Assembly (NCBI RefSeq): GCF_000423585.1
Contig: NZ_AUIG01000008.1
Span: 62,001 to 126,000 of the forward strand
Reading direction: 5' to 3'
DNA from: Salinimicrobium xinjiangense DSM 19287
GTDB lineage: Bacteria; Bacteroidota; Bacteroidia; Flavobacteriales; Flavobacteriaceae
DNA: 64,000 nt
The notes beneath the pieces are model-generated. The model saw nothing but the letters and a program-made list of their open reading frames with translations. It ran no database searches and was not told the origin of the DNA. The first letter of the stretch is position 1, and each line of letters opens with the position of its first letter. The position numbers and the translations under genes are program-made. Shown in pieces: positions 23,454 through 32,642 of this stretch.

Positions 23454-25661
23454 ATGAAAATCTCTTTATTTCAGACGGTTCTTATATTATTTTTTCTGGG
23501 AACTACCCCCACCCTCACAGCCCAAGTCACCTCCGGATCAGAAAACTACCCTTTCCGGAATTCCAGCTTAAGTATGGAAGAAAGAATCCAGGATTTAATC
23601 AATCGATTGACCTTAGAGGAAAAGGCCTGGCAAATGATGCATAACAGTCCGGCAATAGAACGCTTAGACATTCCCGAGTACAACTGGTGGAATGAAGCTT
23701 TACACGGGGTTGGCAGATCTGGTGTCGCAACTGTTTTCCCCCAAGCTATAGGCATGGGAGCTACTTTTGATGAAGAATTGATCCTGCGGGTTGCTACAGC
23801 AATCTCAGATGAAGCCAGAGGAAACCATAACACTGCTGTGAAAAATGGGTACAGAAGACAATACAGCGGACTTACCTTCTGGACGCCGAATATCAATATT
23901 TTCAGAGATCCCAGATGGGGCCGCGGCCAGGAAACCTACGGGGAAGACCCTTATTTAACGGCACGATTGGGAACGGCCTTTGTCAAAGGGCTACAGGGTG
24001 ATGATCCAAAGTATTTAAAAACAGCCGCGGCTGCGAAACACTATGCAGTGCATAGCGGTCCCGAAAAATTGAGACATGAATTTAATGCCGAGGCTTCTCT
24101 GAAAGACATGTGGGAAACCTATCTTCCCGCCTTCCAGGCTTTGGTTGATGCCGATGTGGAAACTATTATGTGCGCCTACAATGCCACAAACGGTGAACCT
24201 TGTTGCGCCAACAAATATCTTTTACAGGATGTTCTTAGGGACAAATGGAATTTTAAGGGGCATATTGTAAGTGATTGCTGGGCTCTTGTTGATTTTTACG
24301 AAGGACACAAGGTGGTGGAAACACCTGAAGAAGCTGCGGCCCTGGGAATTAAAAGCGGAGTAAACTTAAATTGCGGCAGTGTTTATCCTTCTTTAGTAGA
24401 GGCAGTGAACCAGGGATTGGTCACAGAGGAAGAAATTGATAAACAATTGTCCGTCCTCTTAAAAACCAAATTCAAATTAGGCCTTTTAGACCCCGAAGAG
24501 AACAATCCTTATGCTCATCTTTCGGCAGAGAATATCAACACCGAAGAGCACAGGCAGCTGGCCAGGGAAGTTGCGCAGAAATCACTGGTGTTGCTAAAGA
24601 ATGACAATGTACTACCTCTTCGCAATGATCTGTCAAAATACTTTATTACAGGACCCAATGCCACCAGCATTGAAGTGCTCCTGGGAAATTATCACGGAGT
24701 CAATCCTAACCTGGTAACCATCCTGGAAGGGGTTGCAGCTGCTATTGAACCACAAAGTCAGTTACAGTACCGGCAGGGAACTTTGCTGAACAGGCCAAAT
24801 GCAAATCCGCAGGACTGGGCTTCTCCAAATGCCGGAAATTCTGATGCTACAATAGCTGTGCTGGGAATCTCGGGCGTACTTGAAGGGGAAGAAGGAGAAT
24901 CTATTGCCTCTGAGACTTTTGGAGACAGGCTTGACTACAACCTTCCTCAAAACCAGATCGACTATCTTAGAAAATTGAAAGAAGCTGCAGAAGAAAAACC
25001 GGTAGTTGCAGTAATCACCGGAGGAAGTCCCATGAATTTACAGGAAGTACATGAAATTGCAGATGCTGTTTTACTGGTATGGTATCCCGGTGAAGAAGGA
25101 GGAAATGCAGTTGCAGATGTCATTTTTGGAAAAATATCCCCTTCCGGAAGACTGCCAATCACCTTTCCAAGATCACTAGATGACCTTCCGCCGTATGAGG
25201 ATTACAACATGCAGGGAAGAACCTATAAATACATGAATGCCGAACCAATGTATCCTTTTGGATATGGTTTGAGCTATACCGATTTTGAATATTCAGACAT
25301 CAGTCTTTCTGATAAACGAATCAGGAAAGAAAATTCTCTGAAGGCAGCAATTACGGTTACTAATACGGGCAAAACCAAAGCCGGAGAGGTAGTGCAGTTG
25401 TATGTTTCAGATTTAAAGACTTCTGTAAGAGCTCCTAAATATCAGCTTTACGGGATTAAAAGAATAGAACTGGCACCCGGTGCTTCCGAAGAGGTCATAT
25501 TTGAGATCACTCCAGAAATGATGGAACTGGTGAACAATGAAGGCGAAAAAATTTTAGAATCAGGTGATTTCAAAGTTTATGTGGGAGGTTCAAGTCCGGG
25601 TAAAAGAAGTACCGAATTAGGCGTGCAAGAGTTAAAAGAAGCTATCTTTACTTTGAGATAA
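23454..25661 (+). CDS. GH3 beta-xylosidase, exported
   Basis: A 735-residue family GH3 glycosidase expected to release xylose from xylo-oligosaccharides. I start at ATG 23454, where the signal peptide MKISLFQTVLILFF begins; an in-frame start 57 bp upstream adds a charged tail. The TIM-barrel part includes WWNEALHGVGR and TFWTPNINIFRDPRWGRGQE. The nucleophile is Asp274 in IVSDCWALVDF. The alpha/beta sandwich follows, and then a C-terminal fibronectin type III-like domain (GEVVQLYVSD). The WWNEALHG and RDPRWGRGQETYGEDP motifs are those of the xylosidase/arabinosidase branch. It is divergent from GH67, so the two are likely co-controlled. Confidence 0.92.
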   Translation: MKISLFQTVLILFFLGTTPTLTAQVTSGSENYPFRNSSLSMEERIQDLINRLTLEEKAWQMMHNSPAIERLDIPEYNWWNEALHGVGRSGVATVFPQAIGMGATFDEELILRVATAISDEARGNHNTAVKNGYRRQYSGLTFWTPNINIFRDPRWGRGQETYGEDPYLTARLGTAFVKGLQGDDPKYLKTAAAAKHYAVHSGPEKLRHEFNAEASLKDMWETYLPAFQALVDADVETIMCAYNATNGEPCCANKYLLQDVLRDKWNFKGHIVSDCWALVDFYEGHKVVETPEEAAALGIKSGVNLNCGSVYPSLVEAVNQGLVTEEEIDKQLSVLLKTKFKLGLLDPEENNPYAHLSAENINTEEHRQLAREVAQKSLVLLKNDNVLPLRNDLSKYFITGPNATSIEVLLGNYHGVNPNLVTILEGVAAAIEPQSQLQYRQGTLLNRPNANPQDWASPNAGNSDATIAVLGISGVLEGEEGESIASETFGDRLDYNLPQNQIDYLRKLKEAAEEKPVVAVITGGSPMNLQEVHEIADAVLLVWYPGEEGGNAVADVIFGKISPSGRLPITFPRSLDDLPPYEDYNMQGRTYKYMNAEPMYPFGYGLSYTDFEYSDISLSDKRIRKENSLKAAITVTNTGKTKAGEVVQLYVSDLKTSVRAPKYQLYGIKRIELAPGASEEVIFEITPEMMELVNNEGEKILESGDFKVYVGGSSPGKRSTELGVQELKEAIFTLR

Positions 25662-26026
25662 ATGATTTGAGGGTGTGCTGATTTGAAAATTCTAACCATT
25701 GTTGTGCGGAAAAAGAATCTAGAGCGCTCCGCTTCTGGGATCTAAACCAAGACTTTTGAATAAGATACTGAAATTCAATGTTGTGAAATTATATTTTCAT
25801 TGGTAGAATACTTGAAATTTAAAGAACTAAAAACCACCCCCTCAAACTGATAGATAAGATCTATAATCAGCATTAGCGGGCTTTTTAAGAGGTTCCTTCT
25901 TTTTTCATCAGACAACAAAATTCTACCCTCGGCTGTAATATTTAATTAAAAGACAAGCCACCGACATTCTCTAGCGGCAATGCTAAAGTGCCCGAAATTT
26001 CAAAGCTGTTGGCCGGGAAAATAGAT
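25662..26026. other. 365-bp convergent gap between GH3 and lacI
   Basis: Neither strand has a start-to-stop frame that looks like a protein. I see no clear terminator hairpin, which is unusual between convergent genes, and no shared operator. It may be decayed coding DNA, but I cannot identify a parent. Confidence 0.5.
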
Positions 26027-27091
26027 CTAAACAATCGCCTTTTTGACAGGTATGCTTTCGTTGGTCTTTTTTAGGCTGGAATTTCTGATTATAACCTCCG
26101 TGTCCAACATAGTTATTTCAGAAACACTTGAACCAAGACTGGTTTTTGAGTGATCTAAAATTCTTTGAATTGACAGCTCGCCCATTTTACGGGCGGGGTG
26201 GGAAACCGTCGATAGGGATGGCTCCACAATAGATGCCACGGGATCATCATTAAAACCTATTACTGCAAGTTCTTCAGGTATTTTCACCCCTTCTTCCTTA
26301 GCGACTAAAATAGCTCCAACTGCAGCCGCATCATTGGCAGAAAATAATCCATCTGGCGAATTATCTATTTTAAGCAGCTTTCTCATAGCCTCTGTTCCCT
26401 CCTCCAAACTCATCGTTGGGAGATTTATGACTAACTCTGGATCAATTTTTATGTTGCTCTCCTCCAGGGCATCCAAATATCCTTTTTTTCTCATATTGTA
26501 GACATTAACATGCTGAGAACCTGCGAAATGAGCAATTTTTGTACAACCCTGATCTATGAGATGTTTCGTCGCCCGAAAGCCGGCTGCGTAATTGTCAATG
26601 ATTACCCTGTATGAATTAAAATCCTTTGGAACCCGATCAACAAACACAATAGGAATATCTTTTTCCTGAAATTGCCGAAAATGATCTGTACTAGTTGTTT
26701 CCATAGCAAGAGAAACAATTAACCCACCAATTCTACTATCATAAAGAGCCTTGGCATTTGTCACTTCATTATCATAGAGCTCATTGGACTGGCTTATAAT
26801 CACATTGTAACCAGCTTTTTTGGCTGCATCTTCAACACCACTGATCAAAGTTGACATGAAAGGGCTATTGATCCTGGCCACCATTATGCCGATTGTCTTG
26901 CTTTTATTACTACGGAGACTCGCAGCTACTGAATTGGGACGATAGCCCAGTTCATTCGCTACCTTCTGAATTTCCTTGATTGTTTTTTTGCCGATACTCT
27001 TGTGGTTGTTGAGGGCTCTGGAAATCGTTGAAGGAGAATAATTTAACTCTTTGGCTAAATCATAAATGGTAACTTCCTTTTTTCTTTTCAT
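26027..27091 (-). CDS. LacI-family transcriptional regulator
   Basis: A 354-residue DNA-binding repressor or activator. The N-terminal helix-turn-helix with hinge is clear (VTIYDLAKELNYSPSTISRALNN, then ELGYRPNSVAASLRS). A periplasmic-binding-protein-like sugar-sensing domain follows from about residue 60, beginning KTIGIMVARINSPFMSTLI. The start is ATG 27091; the longer frame would start at a TTG. A perfect CAATCGATTG palindrome lies 90 bp upstream and similar sites lie at the GH67/GH3 and susC promoters. It is therefore the likely master regulator of the xylan genes and of itself. The ligand, perhaps a xylo-oligosaccharide or a uronate, is unknown. Confidence 0.92.
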   Translation of the reverse strand: MKRKKEVTIYDLAKELNYSPSTISRALNNHKSIGKKTIKEIQKVANELGYRPNSVAASLRSNKSKTIGIMVARINSPFMSTLISGVEDAAKKAGYNVIISQSNELYDNEVTNAKALYDSRIGGLIVSLAMETTSTDHFRQFQEKDIPIVFVDRVPKDFNSYRVIIDNYAAGFRATKHLIDQGCTKIAHFAGSQHVNVYNMRKKGYLDALEESNIKIDPELVINLPTMSLEEGTEAMRKLLKIDNSPDGLFSANDAAAVGAILVAKEEGVKIPEELAVIGFNDDPVASIVEPSLSTVSHPARKMGELSIQRILDHSKTSLGSSVSEITMLDTEVIIRNSSLKKTNESIPVKKAIV

Positions 27092-27180
27092 TATTAACTG
27101 TTGAGGAGACAATGGAGGTATAAACCATCCCGACTAACTAATGTACAAAACTGCCGGATTAAATCCTCAAACCATTCAAA

Positions 27181-27190
27181 CAATCGATTG
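27181..27190. promoter_or_regulatory. CAATCGATTG operator upstream of lacI
   Basis: A perfect 10-bp palindrome lies between the lacI start (27091) and the Nudix regulator stop (27233). It matches the susC-distal and in-GH3 copies exactly and the GH67/GH3 site with one change, which suggests autoregulation by the LacI protein. Confidence 0.6.
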
Positions 27191-27232
27191 CTTTATAGAA
27201 ATTATGAACAGAAAAAATAATTCCTTACCTGC

Positions 27233-27949
27233 CTAAAATTCGAAATTGAACCCTCTTTTTGTTAACCTGTTGTAAATTTCTTCATCAAAGCTGTAAAGTT
27301 TAGCGGCCCTATGGGAAACTCCTACCTGCTTTTCATTCAGGTCGCGGAGAAGCTTCATCTTCAGGATCTTTCTTCGGAAATTTGGTTTGTCCATTTCCAC
27401 TCCCAAAATTTCTTCATACAGATGCATCAATTCCAGCAGCGTAAATTTTTCAGGTAAAAGATTGAAGCCTATGGGTGCCTGGCGAATGCGGTTGCGTAAA
27501 TGTCCCAAACTGTAATTGAGGATCTCGTTGTGATCATATATAAGTTTCGGAATATCCTTCATTTTAAACCACCCAACTTCCGAAGCTGTAAAACCTGCCT
27601 TGATTCGATAATTCTCCCGCTTCACCAATGCATAATATCCTATTGTTATAACTCTGTACAAAGGAAAGCGATCTGGATCACCAAAGGCTTTGAGCTGCTC
27701 CAGAAATATTTCGTCGAGTCCCGTTAACTCACGGAGTAAACGATAGGCCGCCGCGTCAATGCCTTCCTTTTTTTTAATCCACCCTCCAGGCAGACCCCAT
27801 TTTCCTTTGCTTATCCCCTCTGCATGTTTCACCAACAGAACCTCAAGGCTTCCTTCCTGAAATCCAAAGATTACACAGTCAATGGTTATTGACTCCATAG
27901 CGTCGGCCTCAAAAGTTTCAGCCCTATTTTTTATGATTTCCTTATCCAT
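27233..27949 (-). CDS. Nudix-fold transcriptional regulator of pentose metabolism (AraR/NrtR type)
   Basis: A 238-residue regulator with an N-terminal Nudix hydrolase fold (ITIDCVIFGFQEGSLEVLLV, KGKWGLPGGWIKKKEG) and a C-terminal winged-helix domain (LLELMHLYEEILG, NFRRKILKM). The Nudix box has degenerated to RELTGL where active enzymes keep REUxEE, so hydrolase activity is unlikely. Nudix-derived sugar regulators of this kind, such as Bacteroides thetaiotaomicron AraR, control pentose genes in Bacteroidota. It is divergent from the xylose operon, so I infer a xylose regulator (XylR-like). A candidate 20-bp site lies in the xylE promoter spacer. Confidence 0.85.
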   Translation of the reverse strand: MDKEIIKNRAETFEADAMESITIDCVIFGFQEGSLEVLLVKHAEGISKGKWGLPGGWIKKKEGIDAAAYRLLRELTGLDEIFLEQLKAFGDPDRFPLYRVITIGYYALVKRENYRIKAGFTASEVGWFKMKDIPKLIYDHNEILNYSLGHLRNRIRQAPIGFNLLPEKFTLLELMHLYEEILGVEMDKPNFRRKILKMKLLRDLNEKQVGVSHRAAKLYSFDEEIYNRLTKRGFNFEF

Positions 27950-27960
27950 TAGAGGAAAAA

Positions 27961-27980
27961 TTATTTTGTTGCTAAAATAA
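27961..27980. promoter_or_regulatory. Inverted repeat in front of the Nudix regulator gene
   Basis: TTATTTT (27961-27967) and AAAATAA (27974-27980) pair perfectly across GTTGCT, 11 bp before the regulator's ATG. The right part overlaps TTGCTAAAATAAAA (27969-27982), which recurs with one change as TTGCTAAAGTAAAA at 28037-28050. Confidence 0.4.
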
Positions 27981-28064
27981 AAGGGATCAGCATAGTGAAA
28001 AGTTCATAAATACTCAAGAATATATTCCCATATAAATTGCTAAAGTAAAAATTAATATTTAAAC

Positions 28065-28095
28065 TTGTAGTCATAAAAACTATAAGATATTTTTA
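28065..28095 (+). promoter_or_regulatory. xylE promoter with embedded 20-bp operator
   Basis: TTG (28065-28067) and TATTTTTA (28088-28095) are spaced exactly 20 bp apart. The spacer is the motif TAGTCATAAAAACTATAAGA, whose core is an inverted repeat TAGT-N7-ACTA. A repressor here would block polymerase. An 18/20 copy lies upstream of the transaldolase gene. Confidence 0.6.
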
Positions 28096-28107
28096 ACACT
28101 TCAATAG

Positions 28108-29721
28108 ATGGCGACAGTAACAACAAGTAAAAAGAGCGTTTATCTCATAACAGTAGTAGCGAGCTTAGGCGGCTTGCTCTTTGGATATGACACTGCAGTA
28201 ATTTCAGGCGCCGTTGGAGCCCTTGAGAATTATTTCATTTTTACGCTCGAAAACGATTCGGTTTTTGCAGCAAAAAGTATTTTTCAATTCAAGGTGATCC
28301 TGAGTATTTGTGTCCTGGCCATTGTCCTGCTATTCAGCTCTTTCATCCTCAAGTTTTTTAAAAGAAGTAAAGCGTATATAATTATTGCTCTATTTTTCCT
28401 CTTAGGAGGAGCTCTATATTATTTCCAGTTTCTTGCATTACCCGATGTCCTTACAGAAAACCTTCGGAATTCTATTCTCGGTTTCATGATTAGTAGTGCC
28501 CTGGTTGGTTGTATAATTGGAGCTTCTTTTGGAGACAACATTGCTAATTCTATTGGCCGCCGAAACGGACTTATTATAGCCGCTTTTCTTTTCCTGGTTT
28601 CCGCAGTTGGTTCCGCTTATCCTGAAGTAATGGATATCTTCCCCGGAAATAATCTTTCTGCCTTTATTATTTACAGGATAATAGGAGGAATTGGGGTTGG
28701 TCTCGCCAGTATGCTTGCACCTATGTACATTGCCGAAATGGCTCCTGCAGACATTCGCGGAAAGCTGGTTTCCTTTAACCAGTTCGCGATTGTTACGGGT
28801 ATGCTTGTGGTTTATTTTGTGAATTATTTTATTGTAAGGGGACAGACTGAGGACTGGATCAATACAGAAGGATGGCGTCTCATGTTCCTTTCTGAGGCAA
28901 TTCCTGCAGTCCTTTTCTTCATTTTCCTCCTTATGGTACCAAAAACTCCAAGATTCCAAACAATGAAAGGAAAAGAGGAAAATGCTATGAAGGTGCTTAC
29001 GAAACTGAACGGACCGGAAAGGGCAGCTCAGATCTTACAGGAAATTAAAGCCTCATTTAGCCGCACCAGGTCCCACTGGCTCTCCTTTGGCTGGACTGTA
29101 GTCGTTATCGGTATCCTTTTATCTATATTTCAGCAGTTCGTGGGAATTAATGTAGTGCTTTATTACGCCCCTGAGATCTTCCGGGGAATGGGAATGGAGA
29201 CAGACGCTTCCATGCTCCAAACTATAATCGTTGGAGCCATTAATATGCTCTTTACTGTGCTCGCTATCATGACGGTGGACAAGTTCGGTCGAAAAAAATT
29301 AATGATGATAGGAAGTGCTGTTATGGCGATAAGCATGATTGGCCTTGGATTTACCCTTTATTGGGAAGTGGAAGGTTTACCTGCCCTACTACTTATGCTG
29401 CTGTACATCGCTGCTTTTGCAATGTCATGGGGACCTGTTGTGTGGGTACTGCTTTCCGAAATTTTCCCCAACAAAATACGGGGTGTGATGGCTGTAGCCG
29501 TTGCTGTACAATGGCTGGCAAACCTCATCGTTTCCTGGACCTTCCCAATGATGAACAACAACGAAGCTCTTGTAGAAAGTTTCAATCATGGGTTCTCCTA
29601 CTGGATCTACGGTGTAATGGCAATCCTTTCGGGCTTGTTCATCTGGAAATATGTACCTGAAACTAAAGGAAGAACACTCGAAGACATGGAAAACATATGG
29701 ATTCGCAAAAAACAAGATTAA
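28108..29721 (+). CDS. xylE: Xylose:proton symporter, MFS sugar-porter family
   Basis: A 537-residue inner-membrane sugar transporter. Sugar-porter signatures are clear: LLFGYDTAVISGAVGAL in helix 1, FVIYRIIGGIGVGLA-like IIYRIIGGIGVGLASM, PADIRGKLVSFNQFAIVTG, QQFVGINVVLYYAPEIF and the C-terminal PETKGRTLEDME. The similarity to XylE is strong around RGKLVSFNQ and YRIIGGIGVGLASM. Compared with the ~490-residue E. coli protein it carries about 70 extra residues after helix 1, with two further predicted helices at about 62-84 and 90-111. It is the first gene of xylE-xylB-xylA, and xylulokinase starts one base after its stop. Confidence 0.92.
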   Translation: MATVTTSKKSVYLITVVASLGGLLFGYDTAVISGAVGALENYFIFTLENDSVFAAKSIFQFKVILSICVLAIVLLFSSFILKFFKRSKAYIIIALFFLLGGALYYFQFLALPDVLTENLRNSILGFMISSALVGCIIGASFGDNIANSIGRRNGLIIAAFLFLVSAVGSAYPEVMDIFPGNNLSAFIIYRIIGGIGVGLASMLAPMYIAEMAPADIRGKLVSFNQFAIVTGMLVVYFVNYFIVRGQTEDWINTEGWRLMFLSEAIPAVLFFIFLLMVPKTPRFQTMKGKEENAMKVLTKLNGPERAAQILQEIKASFSRTRSHWLSFGWTVVVIGILLSIFQQFVGINVVLYYAPEIFRGMGMETDASMLQTIIVGAINMLFTVLAIMTVDKFGRKKLMMIGSAVMAISMIGLGFTLYWEVEGLPALLLMLLYIAAFAMSWGPVVWVLLSEIFPNKIRGVMAVAVAVQWLANLIVSWTFPMMNNNEALVESFNHGFSYWIYGVMAILSGLFIWKYVPETKGRTLEDMENIWIRKKQD

Positions 29722-29722
29722 T

Positions 29723-31216
29723 ATGTATTTTTTAGGAATTGACTTGGGAAGCTCCTCGATAAAGCTATCCCTGTTGGATGCCGAAAAAGGAAAAATCATT
29801 GGTTCTGTAACCGCTCCAGATTTTGAAATGGAGATGATCGCGCCGAAGTTCGGATGGGCTGAACAGCATCCCGATAAGTGGTGGGAATATGTGCGCCAGG
29901 GAATTGGCGAGTTAAGAAAAAAAGGTCTGGATATAAAAAAGATCAAGGGGATCGGTATTGCTTACCAGATGCACGGGTTGGTCCTGACAGATGAAAACCT
30001 GGAGCCGGTAAGGCCTTCGATCATCTGGTGTGATAGCCGGGCAGCAGAAATAGGAAATGCAGCCTGCGAAGAAATAGGGCTGGAGAACTGCCAAAAGCAG
30101 ATCCTGGGCAGCCCCGGAAATTTTACTGCATCCAAGCTAAAGTGGGTAAAAGAAAATGAGCCGCAAGTATTCGCTAAAGCGAAATACATGATGTTGCCGG
30201 GAGATTACATAGCTGCAAAATTGTCTGGAGTACCTCAAACTACTACATCCGGGCTTTCTGAAGCTGCATTGTGGAACTTTTCAGAAGGAAAACTGGCTAC
30301 CGGAATACTTGAAAAGATGGGGCTTCCACAGGAGGTTGTACCCGAGATAGTCCCGACTTTTGGACACCAGGCAAAAGTTCTCCCTGATGTCGCGAATGAG
30401 TTAGGGCTAAACAGTGATGTGGAAATAACCTATCGTGCAGGAGACCAGCCAAATAATGCTTTATCATTAAACGTGCTTAATCCGGGAGAAATTGCTACAA
30501 CCGCGGGCACTTCGGCAGTGATCTACGCAGTAACCGATAAAGATCTCTACGACAAGAACAGCAGAATAAACACATTTCTGCACGTAAGTAATACCCCCGA
30601 AGAAAAGCGCAACGGTTTACTGGGCATAATTAACGGTTCCGGAATACTTTACCAATGGTTACGAAAGGTAGTTTCAGTTGGCAACCAGGAGCTACTTTCT
30701 TATGATGTTCTTAACCGCGAAGCTGCAAAAGTGGAACCCGGCAGTGAAAACCTAAGGTTTTACCCTTTCGGTAACGGTGTGGAAAGGATTTTTAATAATA
30801 AACAGGCAAATTCGGGCATTGAAAATCTAAACTTCAATATTCATCAACCCCCGCATTTGATCCGTTCAGCCTGTGAAGGAATTGTCTTTGCGATGAACTA
30901 TGGCTTTGATGTCATAAAATCATTGGGTACATCTGGAGAAGTAGTACGCGCCGGGAAAGGAAATCTTTTTCTAAGTCCGGTCTTCAGGGAAATTTTCTGC
31001 AACACTACCCAGGCAAAGCTGGAGCTTTATAACACTTCCGGAGCTGAAGGGGCAGCCAGGGGCGCCGCCTATGGGTTTGGCTATTACGACAGTTTAAAAG
31101 ATGCGTTGGGCGAACTGGAGTGCATAGAAACTTTAGAACCAAAAAAAGAATTGTCCGCGAGATATCAGGACATATATGAACAATGGAAAATGAACATTAA
31201 AATAGATAAAGATTAA
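29723..31216 (+). CDS. xylB: Xylulokinase
   Basis: A 497-residue FGGY-family kinase that phosphorylates D-xylulose to D-xylulose 5-phosphate. The start is ATG 29723, one base after the xylE stop, where the phosphate-1 loop [15 protein letters not shown] begins; a longer frame runs back into xylE. The family landmarks [19 protein letters not shown], the base-containing GDQPNNALS and the C-terminal [16 protein letters not shown] are in place. Xylose isomerase starts 2 bp after its stop. The tight packing indicates one transcript of transport, phosphorylation and isomerisation. Confidence 0.95.
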   Translation: MYFLGIDLGSSSIKLSLLDAEKGKIIGSVTAPDFEMEMIAPKFGWAEQHPDKWWEYVRQGIGELRKKGLDIKKIKGIGIAYQMHGLVLTDENLEPVRPSIIWCDSRAAEIGNAACEEIGLENCQKQILGSPGNFTASKLKWVKENEPQVFAKAKYMMLPGDYIAAKLSGVPQTTTSGLSEAALWNFSEGKLATGILEKMGLPQEVVPEIVPTFGHQAKVLPDVANELGLNSDVEITYRAGDQPNNALSLNVLNPGEIATTAGTSAVIYAVTDKDLYDKNSRINTFLHVSNTPEEKRNGLLGIINGSGILYQWLRKVVSVGNQELLSYDVLNREAAKVEPGSENLRFYPFGNGVERIFNNKQANSGIENLNFNIHQPPHLIRSACEGIVFAMNYGFDVIKSLGTSGEVVRAGKGNLFLSPVFREIFCNTTQAKLELYNTSGAEGAARGAAYGFGYYDSLKDALGELECIETLEPKKELSARYQDIYEQWKMNIKIDKD

Positions 31217-31218
31217 TT

Positions 31219-32535
31219 ATGAGTACAAGTAAATTCTTTAAAGGCATTGACCAAATAAAATTTGAAGGACGGGAGAGTGACAATCCTTTAGCCTTTAAAT
31301 GGTATGACGAAAATAAGGTGGTTGCAGGTAAAACCCTGAAAGAACATTTGAGGTTCGCAACTGCCTACTGGCACACGTTCAACAACACCGGAGCAGATCC
31401 TTTTGGTCCCGGTACCGAAACCTTTGCATGGGATAAGAGCAACGATCCTATTACTCGTGCAAAAGATAAGATGGACGCTGCATTTGAATTCATGACAAAG
31501 CTGGGTACGCCATTCTACTGCTTCCATGATGTGGATGTAGTGGATGAAGCTCCAACTTTGGCCGAATTTGAGAAAAGGATCCACACAATGGTGGACTACG
31601 CCAAAGAGAAGCAAAAAGAAAGCGGAATAAAACTTCTTTGGGGAACATCCAATCTTTTCAGTAATCCCCGTTACATGAATGGTGCTGCCACCAATCCGAA
31701 CTTCGATGTTTTGGCATATGCAGGCGCACAGGCAAAGATCGCCCTGGATGCAACTATAGCACTGGGTGGAGAAAATTATGTGTTCTGGGGTGGCCGTGAA
31801 GGTTACATGAGTCTTTTGAATACAGACATGAAAAGGGAATTGGATCACCTTGGAAGATTTTTGAACACCTGTAAAGATTATGCAAGAAAGCAAGGCTTTA
31901 AAGGCAACTTCTTTATCGAACCAAAGCCTATGGAACCAACAAAGCATCAGTATGACTACGATGCAGCCACTTCTCTGCGTTTCATCCAACAATACGGACT
32001 AGAAAAAGACTTCAAACTGAACCTTGAGGTAAACCACGGAACCCTTGCGGGTCATACTTTTGAACATGAGCTTCAGGTAGCTGTTGATGCCGGAATGCTG
32101 GGCAGCATAGATGCGAACAGAGGAGATTATCAAAACGGATGGGATACAGATCAATTCCCTATTGACCTTTTTGAAATTACCCAGGCCATGTTGATCATCC
32201 TCGAAGGAGGCGGAATCCAGGGTGGAGGTATTAATTTCGATGCTAAAGTCCGTCGTAACTCTACCGATCTTGAAGACAAATTCATTGCACACATTGCAGG
32301 AATGGATGTTTTTGCAAGAGGACTTATTTGTGCCAATAACATTCTTGAAAACACTAAGTATAACAAGATCCGTAAAGATCGTTATGCTTCCTTTGATTCA
32401 GGTAATGGAGCAAAATTTGAAAACGGAGAGCTGACTCTTGAAGATCTGAGCAAGATTGCACGTGAAAACGGAGAACCAAAGCAAATAAGCGGAAAACAGG
32501 AATTACTGGAACAAATTGTAGCCAATTCGTACTAG
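31219..32535 (+). CDS. xylA: Xylose isomerase
   Basis: A 438-residue class II xylose isomerase, converting D-xylose to D-xylulose with two divalent metals in the cytoplasm. The proton-shuttle segment [10 protein letters not shown], the metal ligands in [35 protein letters not shown] and [20 protein letters not shown], and the C-terminal [12 protein letters not shown] are all present. The length fits the long class II form of Bacteroidota. It is the last gene of the xylE-xylB-xylA unit and is followed by two hairpins before the next xylan-degrading genes. Confidence 0.97.
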   Translation: MSTSKFFKGIDQIKFEGRESDNPLAFKWYDENKVVAGKTLKEHLRFATAYWHTFNNTGADPFGPGTETFAWDKSNDPITRAKDKMDAAFEFMTKLGTPFYCFHDVDVVDEAPTLAEFEKRIHTMVDYAKEKQKESGIKLLWGTSNLFSNPRYMNGAATNPNFDVLAYAGAQAKIALDATIALGGENYVFWGGREGYMSLLNTDMKRELDHLGRFLNTCKDYARKQGFKGNFFIEPKPMEPTKHQYDYDAATSLRFIQQYGLEKDFKLNLEVNHGTLAGHTFEHELQVAVDAGMLGSIDANRGDYQNGWDTDQFPIDLFEITQAMLIILEGGGIQGGGINFDAKVRRNSTDLEDKFIAHIAGMDVFARGLICANNILENTKYNKIRKDRYASFDSGNGAKFENGELTLEDLSKIARENGEPKQISGKQELLEQIVANSY

Positions 32536-32558
32536 AGCATTCCCGATAATAAATTTAA

Positions 32559-32584
32559 AAAGCCGGAGTCTCAACTCCGGCTTT
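32559..32584 (+). terminator. First of two tandem hairpins after xylA
   Basis: Arms AAAGCCGGAGT (32559-32569) and ACTCCGGCTTT (32574-32584) form a perfect 11-bp stem with a CTCA loop. The T tract is short. Confidence 0.7.
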
Positions 32585-32587
32585 CCT

Positions 32588-32615
32588 AAAACCTTAGCCA
32601 TGAGGGCAAGGTTTT
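32588..32615 (+). terminator. Second tandem hairpin after xylA
   Basis: AAAACCTT and AAGGTTTT (8 bp) plus inner GCC/GGC pair around ATGAG, with a one-base bulge. It is 3 bp after the first hairpin and could be a second terminator or an attenuator between xylA and the GH43 gene. Confidence 0.6.
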
Positions 32616-32642
32616 ATATTCACTTTTAAACAATTTTTTCTA

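Noticed and set aside
25662-26026. Decayed gene or insertion-sequence remnant after GH3
   Set aside because: Short translated pieces match nothing I recognise, and no terminal inverted repeats or target duplications are visible.
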